Origin: Rhodospirillales bacterium
GTDB lineage: Bacteria; Pseudomonadota; Alphaproteobacteria; Micavibrionales; Micavibrionaceae
NCBI GenBank assembly: GCA_020638295.1
Contig: JACKIU010000001.1
Coordinates: 900,471 to 964,470, forward strand
Length of the DNA: 64,000 nt
Direction of reading: 5' to 3'
Positions 9,170 through 17,390 of this stretch are shown here, piece after piece (the first letter of the stretch is position 1; every line of letters starts with the position of its first letter). The translations under genes were made by a program, and so were the position numbers. A model generated the notes under the pieces. The model saw only the letters and a list, made by a program, of their open reading frames with translations, was not told the origin of the DNA and did not search any database.

Positions 9170-9230
9170 GGCGGTTTTGCTATTGTGGGCGCTGGTTTTT
9201 AGCGTAACCGATATGAAGGGGCCTGCAAAG

Positions 9231-9839
9231 ATGCCTAAAGACGGCGCAACAGAAAGATTGGGGACAATCACCCGCAAAACGAAGGAAACCTCGGTTTCCG
9301 TGACGGTCAATCTGGACGGGTCGGGTGTTTATGACGGCTCCACAGGTATTGGGTTTTTCGATCATATGCTGGAGCAGCTTTCGAAGCATGCGTTGATTGA
9401 TCTGACAATCAAGGCGGAAGGGGATCTGCATATTGACGGGCACCACACAGCCGAAGATGTGGGGATTACGCTGGGTCAGGCGATTAAAGAAGCGGTGGGC
9501 GATAAGAAGGGCATTCGCCGTTACGGGCATTTCGACTTGGTGATGGATGAGGCGCGTTCTTCCGTGGCGCTGGATTTATCGAACCGGCCGTATTTGATCT
9601 GGGATGTCGATTTCACCGTCGATCGGCTGGGAGAAATGGATACCGAGCTGTTTCAGGAGTTTTTTAATGCTCTGGTTCATGCGGGCGGGATTACCGCGCA
9701 TGTGACGCAGCTGGCAGGCGTCAATAATCACCACATCATTGAGGCGAGCTTTAAGGCGTTTGCCAAAGCGTTGCGCATGGCGCTGGAAACCGACCCGCGC
9801 GCGGCGAATGCGCTGCCCAGTACGAAGGGTGCGTTGTAG
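9231..9839 (+). CDS. hisB: HisB, imidazoleglycerol-phosphate dehydratase
   Basis: Catalyses the dehydration of imidazole glycerol phosphate to imidazole acetol phosphate in histidine synthesis. The start ATG 9231 has GAAGGGG about 8 bases upstream and gives 202 residues, the normal monofunctional length. Upstream in-frame starts (9090, 9213) would run into the protease gene. The metal-binding motifs are visible: FFDHMLEQLSKH, DGHHTAEDVG, and later VNNHHIIEASFKAFAKAL. It has no phosphatase domain, as usual in alphaproteobacteria. It is the first his gene of the region and is followed by minus-strand genes, so it is not in one operon with hisH. Confidence 0.97.
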   Translation: MPKDGATERLGTITRKTKETSVSVTVNLDGSGVYDGSTGIGFFDHMLEQLSKHALIDLTIKAEGDLHIDGHHTAEDVGITLGQAIKEAVGDKKGIRRYGHFDLVMDEARSSVALDLSNRPYLIWDVDFTVDRLGEMDTELFQEFFNALVHAGGITAHVTQLAGVNNHHIIEASFKAFAKALRMALETDPRAANALPSTKGAL

Positions 9840-9847
9840 GGGTGCGT

Positions 9848-10267
9848 TTATATCGTTAACGTGAATGTTCTGTCAAAACCGTTCATTTCAAAAACAAGAC
9901 GGGACAGGAAATCTCTGCCTAATATGCCATCACGCCATGCTGTTGTTGCTTCGAATTGCATGAGGCTCATGTCAGGGATGTAAAAGCAAGGTGTGAATTG
10001 TTCCAGCATTAAATCGCCGCAATACAGGTTGGTTTTCGCTTGTCCGGTTACGGATTGAACTTTTTGTTTTCCTGTTGGATTTAAACCTATTTCTTGAGCT
10101 TTGGCAGGGCTTATTCCGGTTTTTGAAGCGCCTGTATCAATCAGCATGCTGAGTCTGACTTTAGAATTTTCGGCCTCATCCTCGTTGTAAATACTCAGAG
10201 GTTTGCTAATAAAAACGTCAATATATGGGCCTTTGTCCGGATCAAACGGTGCTTTGTACAGGGGCAT
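9848..10267 (-). CDS. Retropepsin-like aspartic protease family protein (139 aa)
   Basis: The core motif LIDTGASKTGIS near residues 42-53 is the single-domain aspartyl protease signature (D-T-G-A-S), and the later GILGRDFLSR matches the conserved hydrophobic-hydrophobic-Gly segment of the retropepsin fold. Such proteins act as homodimers. There is no signal peptide, so it is probably cytoplasmic. Its 5' end overlaps the 3' end of the upstream gene (10242-10502) by 26 bases, so the two are translated from one message. The substrate is unknown. Composition is more AT-rich than hisB. Confidence 0.8.
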   Translation of the reverse strand: MPLYKAPFDPDKGPYIDVFISKPLSIYNEDEAENSKVRLSMLIDTGASKTGISPAKAQEIGLNPTGKQKVQSVTGQAKTNLYCGDLMLEQFTPCFYIPDMSLMQFEATTAWRDGILGRDFLSRLVFEMNGFDRTFTLTI

Positions 10268-10502
10268 GGGAGAACCATCCTAAGTCGATAGGCTTTTGAT
10301 TGATTTCCTGAATTGAAAATAGTCCGTCATCAAATTTTGTGTCGGCGAAAATCATCGCGTCGCGGATGGTATCGAAAAACTCGATCGGTTCTTCTTTTCT
10401 CATCACCACAAATTGTCCCCGGTGGTTTTTAATGAGCTCAGGAACAAGTTTTTCGAAAGCTTCGAAATTTTGATCAATTTCTTTTTGAATTGGTGAAGTC
10501 AT
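10242..10502 (-). CDS. Small protein paired with the retropepsin-like gene (86 aa)
   Basis: A short soluble protein with a helical acidic N-terminus (EIDQNFEAFEKLVPEL) and a compact beta-rich part (GQFVVMRKEEPIEFFDTIRDAM). The latter resembles the small DUF5678-type proteins often found before aspartyl-protease-like genes; this is from memory and not tested. It overlaps the next gene by 26 bases, a strong hint of translational coupling. The product could be the substrate, partner or regulator of the protease. Confidence 0.7.
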   Translation of the reverse strand: MTSPIQKEIDQNFEAFEKLVPELIKNHRGQFVVMRKEEPIEFFDTIRDAMIFADTKFDDGLFSIQEINQKPIDLGWFSHAPVQSTV

Positions 10503-10582
10503 GATTTTATTCCCGAATCACATTGTAGCGTAAACGGAGTCCGCTGCGAATCAAAAAATTTAAGCGATTCTTTTTGTTGGTT

Positions 10583-11068
10583 TTATTCGGTTAAATAGCG
10601 GATTTCGAGGATTTCGATTTCTTCGGTTTGGCCGTCGACGCGGACTTTGGCACAGTCGCCGACTTCGTGTTTGAGCAAGGCTTTGCCGACGGGGGAAAGC
10701 CAGTTGATCTTATTTTGCGAAAAATCGGCCTCGTCGACGCCGACAAGGTGGACGGTCACTTCACTGTTGTCTTCGCGGGCGTAGGTGACGGTCGCGCCGA
10801 AATAGACGCGGGTTAAATTTTGCTGGTCTTTCGGATCGACGATTTTGCAATTGTCGAGTTTCTTTTTGAGATAACGCAGGCGGCGGTCGATTTCGCGCAG
10901 GCGCTTTTTGTTATAGATGTAATCACCGTTTTCGCTGCGGTCGCCGTTGCCTGCGGCCCAAGAGACGATCTCGCAGATTTTCGGGCGCTCGGTATGGATG
11001 AGGCGGTCTTGTTCTTGAGAAAGTGCAGCATAACCCTTGGGCGTCATATAGTGAATTTCATCACTCAT
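10583..11068 (-). CDS. greB: GreB-type transcript cleavage factor
   Basis: Enters the secondary channel of RNA polymerase and stimulates cleavage of backtracked RNA. The product has 161 residues. The N-terminal coiled coil contains the acidic loop region GDRSENGDYIYNKKRLREIDRRLRYL, which matches GreB more than GreA. The C-terminal FKBP-like domain carries INWLSPVGKALLKHEVGD. The start ATG 11068 lies four bases from the hisD stop on the same strand, so hisD and greB probably share a transcript. Confidence 0.93.
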   Translation of the reverse strand: MSDEIHYMTPKGYAALSQEQDRLIHTERPKICEIVSWAAGNGDRSENGDYIYNKKRLREIDRRLRYLKKKLDNCKIVDPKDQQNLTRVYFGATVTYAREDNSEVTVHLVGVDEADFSQNKINWLSPVGKALLKHEVGDCAKVRVDGQTEEIEILEIRYLTE

Positions 11069-11071
11069 TTT

Positions 11072-12385
11072 TTAGAGTTTACGTTTGCGTAAGGCATCGC
11101 CGTGGGCGGGGAAGCCTTCGTAATCGGTCAAGGTGGTGACGGAATCCTTGATTGCGTTAAAGCCGTCTTTTGTGCACCGGGACAGTGAGGTGCGCTTGAG
11201 GAAATCCCACACGGATGTGCAGGAATAGGTATGCGCCCAGCCGCCGGTGGGCAGGACGTGGTTGACGCCGGTGGCGTAATTGCCGAGTGAAAAGGCAGTA
11301 TATTCGCCGATGAGGATTTCCCCGGCATGCGTTAGTTTTGGCAAAACGCTTTCGGGGTCGGCGGTTTTGAGCAGCAGGTGCTCTGGCGCGTAAGCATTGG
11401 CGATGGCGATGGACTGGCTCAGATTTTCGGTCAGGATAATGCCGCCATAGCCGCCGTCACCCATGACTTTTGTGCAGATAGTCTTGTGCGGTTCGGGTAA
11501 TTCAGAGATTTTGGACGGTAAATTTTGCTGCACAAATTTTGCAAGTTTTTCATCATGCGTGACGAGCAGCGCGGCGCTATCTTCGCCGTGTTCGCCTTCA
11601 TTGAGAATGTCGAGGCATGTGTTTTCAGGATCGGCAGTTTCATCGGCCAGCACGATGGATTCAGACGGTCCGGCAGGCATGCCGGGGTCCATGATTACGG
11701 AGCAAACGCGCTTGGCAGCGGCAACATATGGGGAGCCGGGGCCGAGAACTTTTTTAACCTGTGGAACGGTTTGCGTGCCATAGGCTAGCGCGGCGATGGC
11801 CTGGGCACCGCCGCATTTATAAACATTTTCAATGCCGCAGAGCTTGGCGGTATAGAGCGTGGCTGCGTCCGTGGCGCCTTCGGGTGTTGGCGGGGAGACC
11901 ACGGCGATATTTTTAACGTCGGCGATAACGGCGGGGATGGCCAGCATATAGAGCGCGGATGGGAAGGCGCCCTTGCCGCGCGGCACATAGAGGCCGACGG
12001 ATTCGATCGGATTGATTTGCTCACCGGCAAAAACACCGGGTTCGATTTCGATCATCCAGCTTTTATCGCGTTCGGCGCGGCGCATTTGTTCTTCGTGGAA
12101 TTTTTTGACGTTGCGCACACCGTGGGCAATCGCGGCTTTGAGGTCTTCATCCAGCGCGTTTTCCGCCGCGGCGTATTCCTCGGGGGTTGCCTTCAGGTTC
12201 GTAATTTCGGCCTTATCGAATTTTTTGGCGTAGTCGATGAGGGCCGCATCGCCGCGGGTTTTGACATCCTCAATGATCGGGGCGACGATGGCGATCATAT
12301 CATCGATATCGGCCTGTGAGCGGCGCATGATGCGCGCTTTGGTGGCGTCGTCGGTTTCATTCCAGCGGTAGAAATTAATGCTCAT
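11072..12385 (-). CDS. hisD: HisD, histidinol dehydrogenase
   Basis: NAD- and zinc-dependent enzyme that oxidises L-histidinol to L-histidine in two steps. The 437-residue length is typical. Landmarks include GLYVPRGKGAFPSALYMLAIPA, GGAQAIAALAYGT, MPAGPSESIVLAD, the catalytic region APEHLL, and HVLPTGGWAHTYS near the C-terminus. It is transcribed away from hisH. The 139-base gap to hisH is mostly a palindromic repeat, so any promoters must sit beside or within it. In many relatives hisD is elsewhere in the genome. Confidence 0.97.
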   Translation of the reverse strand: MSINFYRWNETDDATKARIMRRSQADIDDMIAIVAPIIEDVKTRGDAALIDYAKKFDKAEITNLKATPEEYAAAENALDEDLKAAIAHGVRNVKKFHEEQMRRAERDKSWMIEIEPGVFAGEQINPIESVGLYVPRGKGAFPSALYMLAIPAVIADVKNIAVVSPPTPEGATDAATLYTAKLCGIENVYKCGGAQAIAALAYGTQTVPQVKKVLGPGSPYVAAAKRVCSVIMDPGMPAGPSESIVLADETADPENTCLDILNEGEHGEDSAALLVTHDEKLAKFVQQNLPSKISELPEPHKTICTKVMGDGGYGGIILTENLSQSIAIANAYAPEHLLLKTADPESVLPKLTHAGEILIGEYTAFSLGNYATGVNHVLPTGGWAHTYSCTSVWDFLKRTSLSRCTKDGFNAIKDSVTTLTDYEGFPAHGDALRKRKL

Positions 12386-12402
12386 TAATTTATTCTCACC
12401 TT

Positions 12403-12509
12403 GTCATCCCGACCGAGTGTTAACGAGTCGAGGGATCTTTGTAAATAATTAAGTGAAAAGATCCCTCGACTTGAGTTTACCCCGGACTTGATCCGGGGCT
12501 CGGGATGAC
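12403..12509. repeat. Palindromic repeat, GTCATCCCGA type
   Basis: Outer arms GTCATCCCGA and TCGGGATGAC are exact complements. The inner arms GAGTCGAGGGATCTTT and AAAGATCCCTCGACTT also pair, and a third small hairpin (CCCCGGACTTGATCCGGGG) sits on the right side. It fills the divergent gap between hisD and hisH. The same sequence type occurs at 52526-52615 and inside uvrD and argS. Confidence 0.85.
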
Positions 12510-12524
12510 GCTATAACAGCTTCC

Positions 12525-13211
12525 ATGTCCAAAGAAACCATTGTCATCATCGATTACGGATCGGGGAATTTGCGCAGCGCTGCCAAGGCGTTCGAGTATG
12601 TGATCGCCAATGAGGCGATTAATGCTGAGGTGTTGGTATCGGCCCACCCTGGGGATGTGTTGCGGGCGGATCGGATTGTGCTGCCGGGGCAAGGGGCATT
12701 TGGCGATTGCATGGATAATCTTAAAGGCACTGACGGGATGATTGAGGCGCTTGAACAACGGGTGCAAAAAGATGCTCGGCCCTTTCTGGGGATTTGCGTT
12801 GGCATGCAGCTCTTGGCGACTCGAGGGTTGGAGCACGGGGTGCATGCGGGGCTGAATTGGGTGCCGGGGCAGGTTGTTCCGCTGGCCGAACGGATTAACG
12901 ATCCGTCCTTAAAAATTCCGCATATGGGATGGAACGAGCTTGTGCCGCCGCATTCTGGCGAACAGGATAATCGGCACTTTGTGCTGCGCAGCACAGAAAG
13001 TTCTGGCCAAGGCGGCGATCATTACTATTTTGTTCATTCTTTTATGTTTGAATGTGAGTATAACCATCACGTTTTAGGATTGGCCGATTATGGCGGATTG
13101 TTCGCCGCTGTGGTTGGCCGGGATAATATCGCCGGGGTGCAGTTCCACCCGGAAAAGAGCCAGGATGCCGGCCTGCGGTTGATTGGCGATTTTATTCGCT
13201 GGAAGCCGTGA
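12525..13211 (+). CDS. hisH: HisH, glutaminase subunit of imidazole glycerol phosphate synthase
   Basis: Class I glutamine amidotransferase that releases ammonia for HisF. The product has 228 residues. The nucleophile is in FLGICVGMQLL (Cys about residue 89) and the His-Glu pair is in GVQFHPEKS near the C-terminus. The N-terminus VIIDYGSGNLRSAAKAFEY is typical. It begins the plus-strand set hisH, GNAT, (cassette), hisA, hisF, hisE. In relatives hisH is close to hisA; here 2.7 kb lies between them. Confidence 0.96.
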   Translation: MSKETIVIIDYGSGNLRSAAKAFEYVIANEAINAEVLVSAHPGDVLRADRIVLPGQGAFGDCMDNLKGTDGMIEALEQRVQKDARPFLGICVGMQLLATRGLEHGVHAGLNWVPGQVVPLAERINDPSLKIPHMGWNELVPPHSGEQDNRHFVLRSTESSGQGGDHYYFVHSFMFECEYNHHVLGLADYGGLFAAVVGRDNIAGVQFHPEKSQDAGLRLIGDFIRWKP

Positions 13212-13255
13212 GTGGTTAAAGACGCGAACCCTGTGTTTTGGAAGGACAGATCAAT

Positions 13256-13828
13256 ATGAACGACCAAACAAAACTCAAACCCTTGACGCCTGTACCGACC
13301 GTGGAAGTGGTCGAGTCTCTGAGTACGGCTGATTTGAACGATCTTTGCGATGCAACCGATGCGGCCATTCAGGGCGGCGGCGGGTTTGGCTGGGTGCATC
13401 TTCCGGCGCGCGATATTATGGAGCGGTATTGGCAGGGCGTTTTGGCGATGCCGGCACGAATTTTACTGGCGGCGCGGCTGGATGGGGTGATCTGTGGAAC
13501 ATGCCAACTGTGGAAGCCGCCGACGCACAATGAAGCCCAAGCGCATATCGTGACGCTGACGACGAATTTTGTCGCACCGTGGGCGCGCGGGCACGGGCTG
13601 GCCAAGATGTTGGTGGAAAAGGCCGAAGATGTGGCGCGCAAGGAGGGCTTTGCGGTGATTAATCTTGAAGTTCGCGAAACAATGAACCGGGCGATCGAGA
13701 TTTATGAAGCGCTCGGTTATGTGCGCTTTGGTGTGCATCCCTATTCGGTGCGGCTGCCCGATCAAATCCTCAAAGGCTATTACTACTATAAAGTCATCGA
13801 CCCCCAAGCGGTTGAGCAGCAGAGCTAG
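13256..13828 (+). CDS. GNAT-family N-acetyltransferase
   Basis: Acetyl-CoA-dependent transferase of unknown substrate. ATG 13256 has AAGGA about 10 bases upstream, giving 190 residues; the frame also opens at 13238. The acetyl-CoA site is visible as VAPWARGHGLAKMLVEKAEDVA (a variant of Q/RxxGxG/A), followed by VINLEVRETMNRAIEIYEALGYVRFG. It sits where a small acetyltransferase gene is often found in his regions. Its final 95 bases (13728-13822) occur again at 15372-15466 with one mismatch, so the DNA from 13829 to 15371 lies between direct repeats of this gene's end. Confidence 0.88.
   Translation: MNDQTKLKPLTPVPTVEVVESLSTADLNDLCDATDAAIQGGGGFGWVHLPARDIMERYWQGVLAMPARILLAARLDGVICGTCQLWKPPTHNEAQAHIVTLTTNFVAPWARGHGLAKMLVEKAEDVARKEGFAVINLEVRETMNRAIEIYEALGYVRFGVHPYSVRLPDQILKGYYYYKVIDPQAVEQQS
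13728..13822 (+). repeat. Direct repeat, copy 1 (inside the GNAT gene 3' end)
   Basis: These 95 bases match 15372-15466 at 94 positions; the one difference is CATCCCTATT against CATCCTTATT. This copy is within the intact gene. The pair bounds a cassette of about 1.5 kb. Confidence 0.9.
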
Positions 13829-13938
13829 TTCTGGAAGTTTTTATAAAATTCAAAAAAAAAGGGTTGATTTGGATTCGCCCTTTGCATAAGTTCGCGATCA
13901 GAACGAAATGCTATTGAATATAACGGTTTAGAACAGTC

Positions 13939-14745
13939 ATGAAATCAAATCTTTTGCGAGGGAATTTTTCCTCGGCTCATGTTGCACCTACCCTTGAACA
14001 ATTAATATTATGGAAAGAACAAGGGTTTACGGACATTGCTCTATTTGGGCGTCTTCAGCCCCCTCATCGCGGACACAGGGCATTGCTGGAAACATTGCGT
14101 CATTCCGGTTTGACCGTCAATCTGGTGTTGAATGATAAGACTGATAGTGTTGAAGGGGACCGTAATCCTTTTAATCCACAGCAACGAGATGAAATGGTCC
14201 GCATCGCGATGCCGTGGTTTCCTGCTGAAAATATCAGGCATGCGCAGGTTTATCTGGGCGCTGGCGGTGATGTCGGTAATGCTGTACGCCGGTTAACAGC
14301 AATTTTCAATTCTATAGCGCCGCCGGATAAGCTCGTATTTGCTTATTTTGAAAAAGCTGAGGACCGCAAAGAATATCTGGTCGATGGCGAGACTATTAAA
14401 AATGCTCATTATGTCGAGCTGGTTGGTCAACCGCGTGGAGAATTTCCGATCCAGCGTATTACACAAGAGATGATTGCTGATGTTTCGGAATATCTGCCTA
14501 TTGATGCCAAAATGTTTCGTAAAGGCATTCGCGAGCAAGATGAGGTTTGTTATGAATTGCTTGATGCTCCGGTGGCTGAGTATATACGGGAGCAGATGAA
14601 ATTGGCTGAGCGCAATGGTCGCTTGATTGGTGCCGATCCTTCCGGAGATACATTTACGCTGGAAGATCTGCGAAGAGAGCGAGGCGGTTCGGTGACACAA
14701 GATGTTTCGGCTTTGGTGCCGATTTTAGAGGGCGCGGGATTATAA
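13939..14745 (+). CDS. Adenylyltransferase-like nucleotidyltransferase (NadM-like), 268 aa
   Basis: The motif GRLQPPHRGHRALLETL at residues 37-53 is the (H/T)xxH nucleotide-binding signature of the nucleotidyltransferase superfamily; its form and the following NLVLNDKTDSVEGDRNPFNPQQRDEMVRIAM resemble the NMN adenylyltransferase part of NadM/NadR proteins. No Nudix box is seen. The C-terminal 100 residues (DAKMFRKGIREQDEVCYELLD and onward) are unassigned. The activity could be NMN, phosphopantetheine or another nucleotidyl transfer. It is more AT-rich than neighbouring his genes and lies in the cassette flanked by GNAT direct repeats. Its end overlaps the convergent 2H phosphoesterase gene by 6 bases. 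Confidence 0.75.
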   Translation: MKSNLLRGNFSSAHVAPTLEQLILWKEQGFTDIALFGRLQPPHRGHRALLETLRHSGLTVNLVLNDKTDSVEGDRNPFNPQQRDEMVRIAMPWFPAENIRHAQVYLGAGGDVGNAVRRLTAIFNSIAPPDKLVFAYFEKAEDRKEYLVDGETIKNAHYVELVGQPRGEFPIQRITQEMIADVSEYLPIDAKMFRKGIREQDEVCYELLDAPVAEYIREQMKLAERNGRLIGADPSGDTFTLEDLRRERGGSVTQDVSALVPILEGAGL

Positions 14746-15279
14746 TTCTTTTACAAAAATGCCTGCTTCCGTAGACAGCCCTAAGGACAAGCGGACAGTG
14801 AAATCGAGGGGACAGGCCAGATCTTGCTGTGAGGGGGTGTTGTCCGGTAGACTGGGCAGCCTTGCGAGTGTGATGTGGGGACTGTAGGTTCCGGTTGGTG
14901 TAAGGTTTGCCAGATTGTGCGCGGCTAGTTTTTCAGAGCATTTTAATTGCAGATCCATCAGATCTGTGAGAGCCTGAATTTTATACTCTGCTATAAATTT
15001 TCCGGCATTTACCAGTTTTCCCGGTCGTGCATGAAATTTTTCAATAGTGAGCTTGACGTTTTCTGTGGTTGTATTTGATGAGAAGTCGTTATAGGCGGCA
15101 CGGGCATTTTCAGGATCGGTGGTTTTGAACTGGCATAAGGTAATATGTGGGAGCCCTTCGGGGCCTAAAATATATTCATCCTGAAGATCAAGAAAATACT
15201 GTCTTGAAATGCGGATAATGTTGGTTTGCAGCGCTGTGTCTGTCGGGAGAAGCGCGATATTGTACCGTTGTAACGTCAT
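14740..15279 (-). CDS. 2H phosphoesterase (2'-5' RNA ligase-like) family protein
   Basis: Two HxT motifs typical of the 2H phosphoesterase fold are visible: LPHITLCQF near residue 43 and YSPHITLARL near residue 135. Proteins of this fold hydrolyse or form 2',5' or cyclic phosphate bonds in RNA and nucleotides, such as tRNA-splicing by-products. The start ATG 15279 gives 179 residues; another ATG lies at 15291. The gene is convergent with the adenylyltransferase and shares its cassette. No signal peptide, so cytoplasmic. The natural substrate cannot be told. Confidence 0.78.
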   Translation of the reverse strand: MTLQRYNIALLPTDTALQTNIIRISRQYFLDLQDEYILGPEGLPHITLCQFKTTDPENARAAYNDFSSNTTTENVKLTIEKFHARPGKLVNAGKFIAEYKIQALTDLMDLQLKCSEKLAAHNLANLTPTGTYSPHITLARLPSLPDNTPSQQDLACPLDFTVRLSLGLSTEAGIFVKEL

Positions 15280-15371
15280 ATGTCTTTTCAAGAAAAATAT
15301 GTTGGGTTAAAGAATAGCAGAATGTCTATTTAGTACACTGGTATAGTGGGACGAGCTAGCTATATATTTGC

Positions 15372-15472
15372 TTGGTGTGCATCCTTATTCGGTGCGGCTG
15401 CCCGATCAAATCCTCAAAGGCTATTACTACTATAAAGTCATCGACCCCCAAGCGGTTGAGCAGCAGGGTTAA
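15372..15472 (+). pseudogene. Truncated second copy of the GNAT 3' end
   Basis: In frame it reads LGVHPYSVRLPDQILKGYYY and continues to a TAA at 15470-15472, identical in protein to the last 30 residues of the gene at 13256 apart from the very end (QQG instead of QQS). There is no start or N-terminal domain. It marks the right boundary of the cassette that holds the adenylyltransferase and the phosphoesterase. Confidence 0.9.
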
Positions 15473-15473
15473 T

Positions 15474-15749
15474 TTATGTTGGCTCGCCGTATTGTAGGCT
15501 GTATGAAAATCTTTCCAAGGAACCTTGATCGCGGTTGTGCAGGATATGGCAGCCAACGGGATTGAATTGTTGGAAGTGCAGTGTATCTTTAATCGCGTTT
15601 TGAACAGTTTGGCGGACAATGCCGGTTCGTCCGTTTCCATAGCCAGCATCTTCTGCCATTTGGGTAATTACCGGGCCAAGGTCTGCTAAAAGCTCTTCGG
15701 CGCTCTTTGTGAAATCGATTTTAATAAAACCAAGATTTTGTACGCTCAT
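15474..15749 (-). CDS. Small orphan protein (91 aa)
   Basis: Starts at ATG 15749 with GGAG about 8 bases upstream on the minus strand and reads MSVQNLGFIKIDFTKSAEELLADLG. No family recognised; no signal peptide or membrane segment. Its stop abuts the GNAT fragment, so its own 3' end may have been altered when the cassette arrived. The ribosome-binding site is the main evidence that it is real. Confidence 0.55.
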   Translation of the reverse strand: MSVQNLGFIKIDFTKSAEELLADLGPVITQMAEDAGYGNGRTGIVRQTVQNAIKDTLHFQQFNPVGCHILHNRDQGSLERFSYSLQYGEPT

Positions 15750-15901
15750 GATGTTTTCTCCGTAGTAAGCGTTGGAGATATGCCATATGTGTTTTCATAT
15801 TTCAAGGTATTTTTCGCTATAAAATCGTGCTTTTGTGGAGTTTTTCGTTTGCATGTTAGTGCTCTTGTGCTGGTGATTGGTTTTGGTTATATCTGCTGTC
15901 C

Positions 15902-16627
15902 ATGATCATTTATCCCGCAATCGATTTGAAAAACGGCCAATGCGTGCGTCTTGTGCAGGGCGATATGGCGCGTGATACCGTGTATAACGAAGACCCGGCG
16001 GCGCAGGCGCTGGAGTGGGTGCGATGCGGGTTTAGCTGGTTGCATATTGTCGATTTAGACGGGGCGATTGAAGGCGTGCCGAAAAATCACTCGGCTGTGC
16101 GCTCCATCCTGAAAACCGTCGATATTCCGGTGCAGCTGGGCGGGGGCATTCGTAACCGCGCACAAATTACCGCCTGGATTGAAGCGGGGGTGAGCCGGGT
16201 TATTCTGGGCACGGCTGCCGTGCGCGATCCTGACTTGGTGAAGTGGGCATGCCAGAAATTTCCGGGCCAGATCGCCGTAGGGATTGATGCTCTTGACGGT
16301 GAGGTGATGGTTGACGGCTGGATTGACGGGTCGAACATTCAGGCTAGCGCGCTGGCGGCGCATTTCGAAGATGCGGGCGTGGCGGCGATTATCTACACGG
16401 ATATCGATCGGGACGGGACCGGCCAAGGCGTGAATATCGAGGCGACTTGCGCGCTGGCGGAGACAACGTCCATTCCGGTGATCGCGTCGGGCGGGGCGGG
16501 ATCGCTGGCCGATATCAAAGCGGTGCGCGATGCGGCGCAAAACCACGGGCTGAACGGCGTTATCGTCGGTAAGGCGTTTTACGATAAGCGCATCGATCCG
16601 GAAGAGGCGCTGGCGTTGTTATGCTGA
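15902..16627 (+). CDS. hisA: HisA, phosphoribosylformimino-AICAR phosphate isomerase
   Basis: Amadori isomerase of histidine synthesis with a (beta/alpha)8 barrel. The 241-residue product begins MIIYPAIDLKNGQCVRLVQGD, where Asp8 is the catalytic base, and the second catalytic Asp is in YTDIDRDGTGQG. The phosphate-binding loops QLGGGIR and VIASGGAG are present. Its last bases overlap the hisF start by 7 bases, indicating coupled translation. Confidence 0.97.
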   Translation: MIIYPAIDLKNGQCVRLVQGDMARDTVYNEDPAAQALEWVRCGFSWLHIVDLDGAIEGVPKNHSAVRSILKTVDIPVQLGGGIRNRAQITAWIEAGVSRVILGTAAVRDPDLVKWACQKFPGQIAVGIDALDGEVMVDGWIDGSNIQASALAAHFEDAGVAAIIYTDIDRDGTGQGVNIEATCALAETTSIPVIASGGAGSLADIKAVRDAAQNHGLNGVIVGKAFYDKRIDPEEALALLC

Positions 16628-17385
16628 AAACCCGTATTATTCCCTGTCTGGATATTGATAAAGGGCGCGTCGTTAAGGGCGTGAATTTTGTCGATATCGT
16701 CGATGCCGGCGATCCGGTTGAGCAAGCCAAGATCTATAACAATCAAGGCGCCGATGAGCTTTGTTTTCTCGATATCACCGCAACGCACGAAGGGCGCGAT
16801 ACGATCATTCATGTGGTTGAGCATGTCGCGGATGAAGTGTTCATGCCGATGACGGTCGGTGGCGGGATCTCGAAGATTTCGCATATTCGAAATTTGCTGA
16901 ATGCCGGGGCGGATAAGGTTTCGATTAATTCTGCCGCCGTTAAAAACCCTGATTTTGTGCGTGAGGCGGCGGAAAAATGCGGCAGCCAAGCGATTGTTGT
17001 GGCGATTGATGCGAAAGAGAAAGAAGATGGTAGCAAGGGCTGGGAGATTTTTACTCATGGCGGGCGCAAAGGCACAGGCATTGATGCGGTGGAGTGGGCT
17101 GTGAAAATGGCGGAGTATGGCGCGGGCGAAATTTTACTGACCTCGATGGACCGGGACGGGACGAAGATCGGGTTTAATCTGGAGCTGACGCGCGCCGTGG
17201 CCGATGCGGTTCCGATCCCGGTTATTGCCTCGGGTGGGGTCAGGACTTTGCAGCATCTGGTCGATGGGGTGAAAGAGGGGCATGCGAGCGCGGTGCTGGC
17301 GGCCTCGATTTTTCACTTTGGAACCTATACGATTGCCGAGGCGAAGCAAGCAATGGCTGAGGCCGGCATTGCGGTGAGGATTTAA
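16621..17385 (+). CDS. hisF: HisF, cyclase subunit of imidazole glycerol phosphate synthase
   Basis: Uses ammonia from HisH to make imidazole glycerol phosphate and AICAR. The 254-residue product starts MLKTRIIPCLDIDKGRVVKG (catalytic Asp11), and the second catalytic Asp is in LTSMDRDGTKIG. MTVGGGI and VIASGGVR bind phosphate. It overlaps hisA and is followed after 5 bases by hisE, so hisA-hisF-hisE form an operon. Confidence 0.97.
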   Translation: MLKTRIIPCLDIDKGRVVKGVNFVDIVDAGDPVEQAKIYNNQGADELCFLDITATHEGRDTIIHVVEHVADEVFMPMTVGGGISKISHIRNLLNAGADKVSINSAAVKNPDFVREAAEKCGSQAIVVAIDAKEKEDGSKGWEIFTHGGRKGTGIDAVEWAVKMAEYGAGEILLTSMDRDGTKIGFNLELTRAVADAVPIPVIASGGVRTLQHLVDGVKEGHASAVLAASIFHFGTYTIAEAKQAMAEAGIAVRI

Positions 17386-17390
17386 AGATC

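Noticed and set aside
9848..10502. Toxin-antitoxin pair
   Set aside because: The overlap and sizes fit, but the downstream protein has a retropepsin motif and neither looks like a known toxin or antitoxin.
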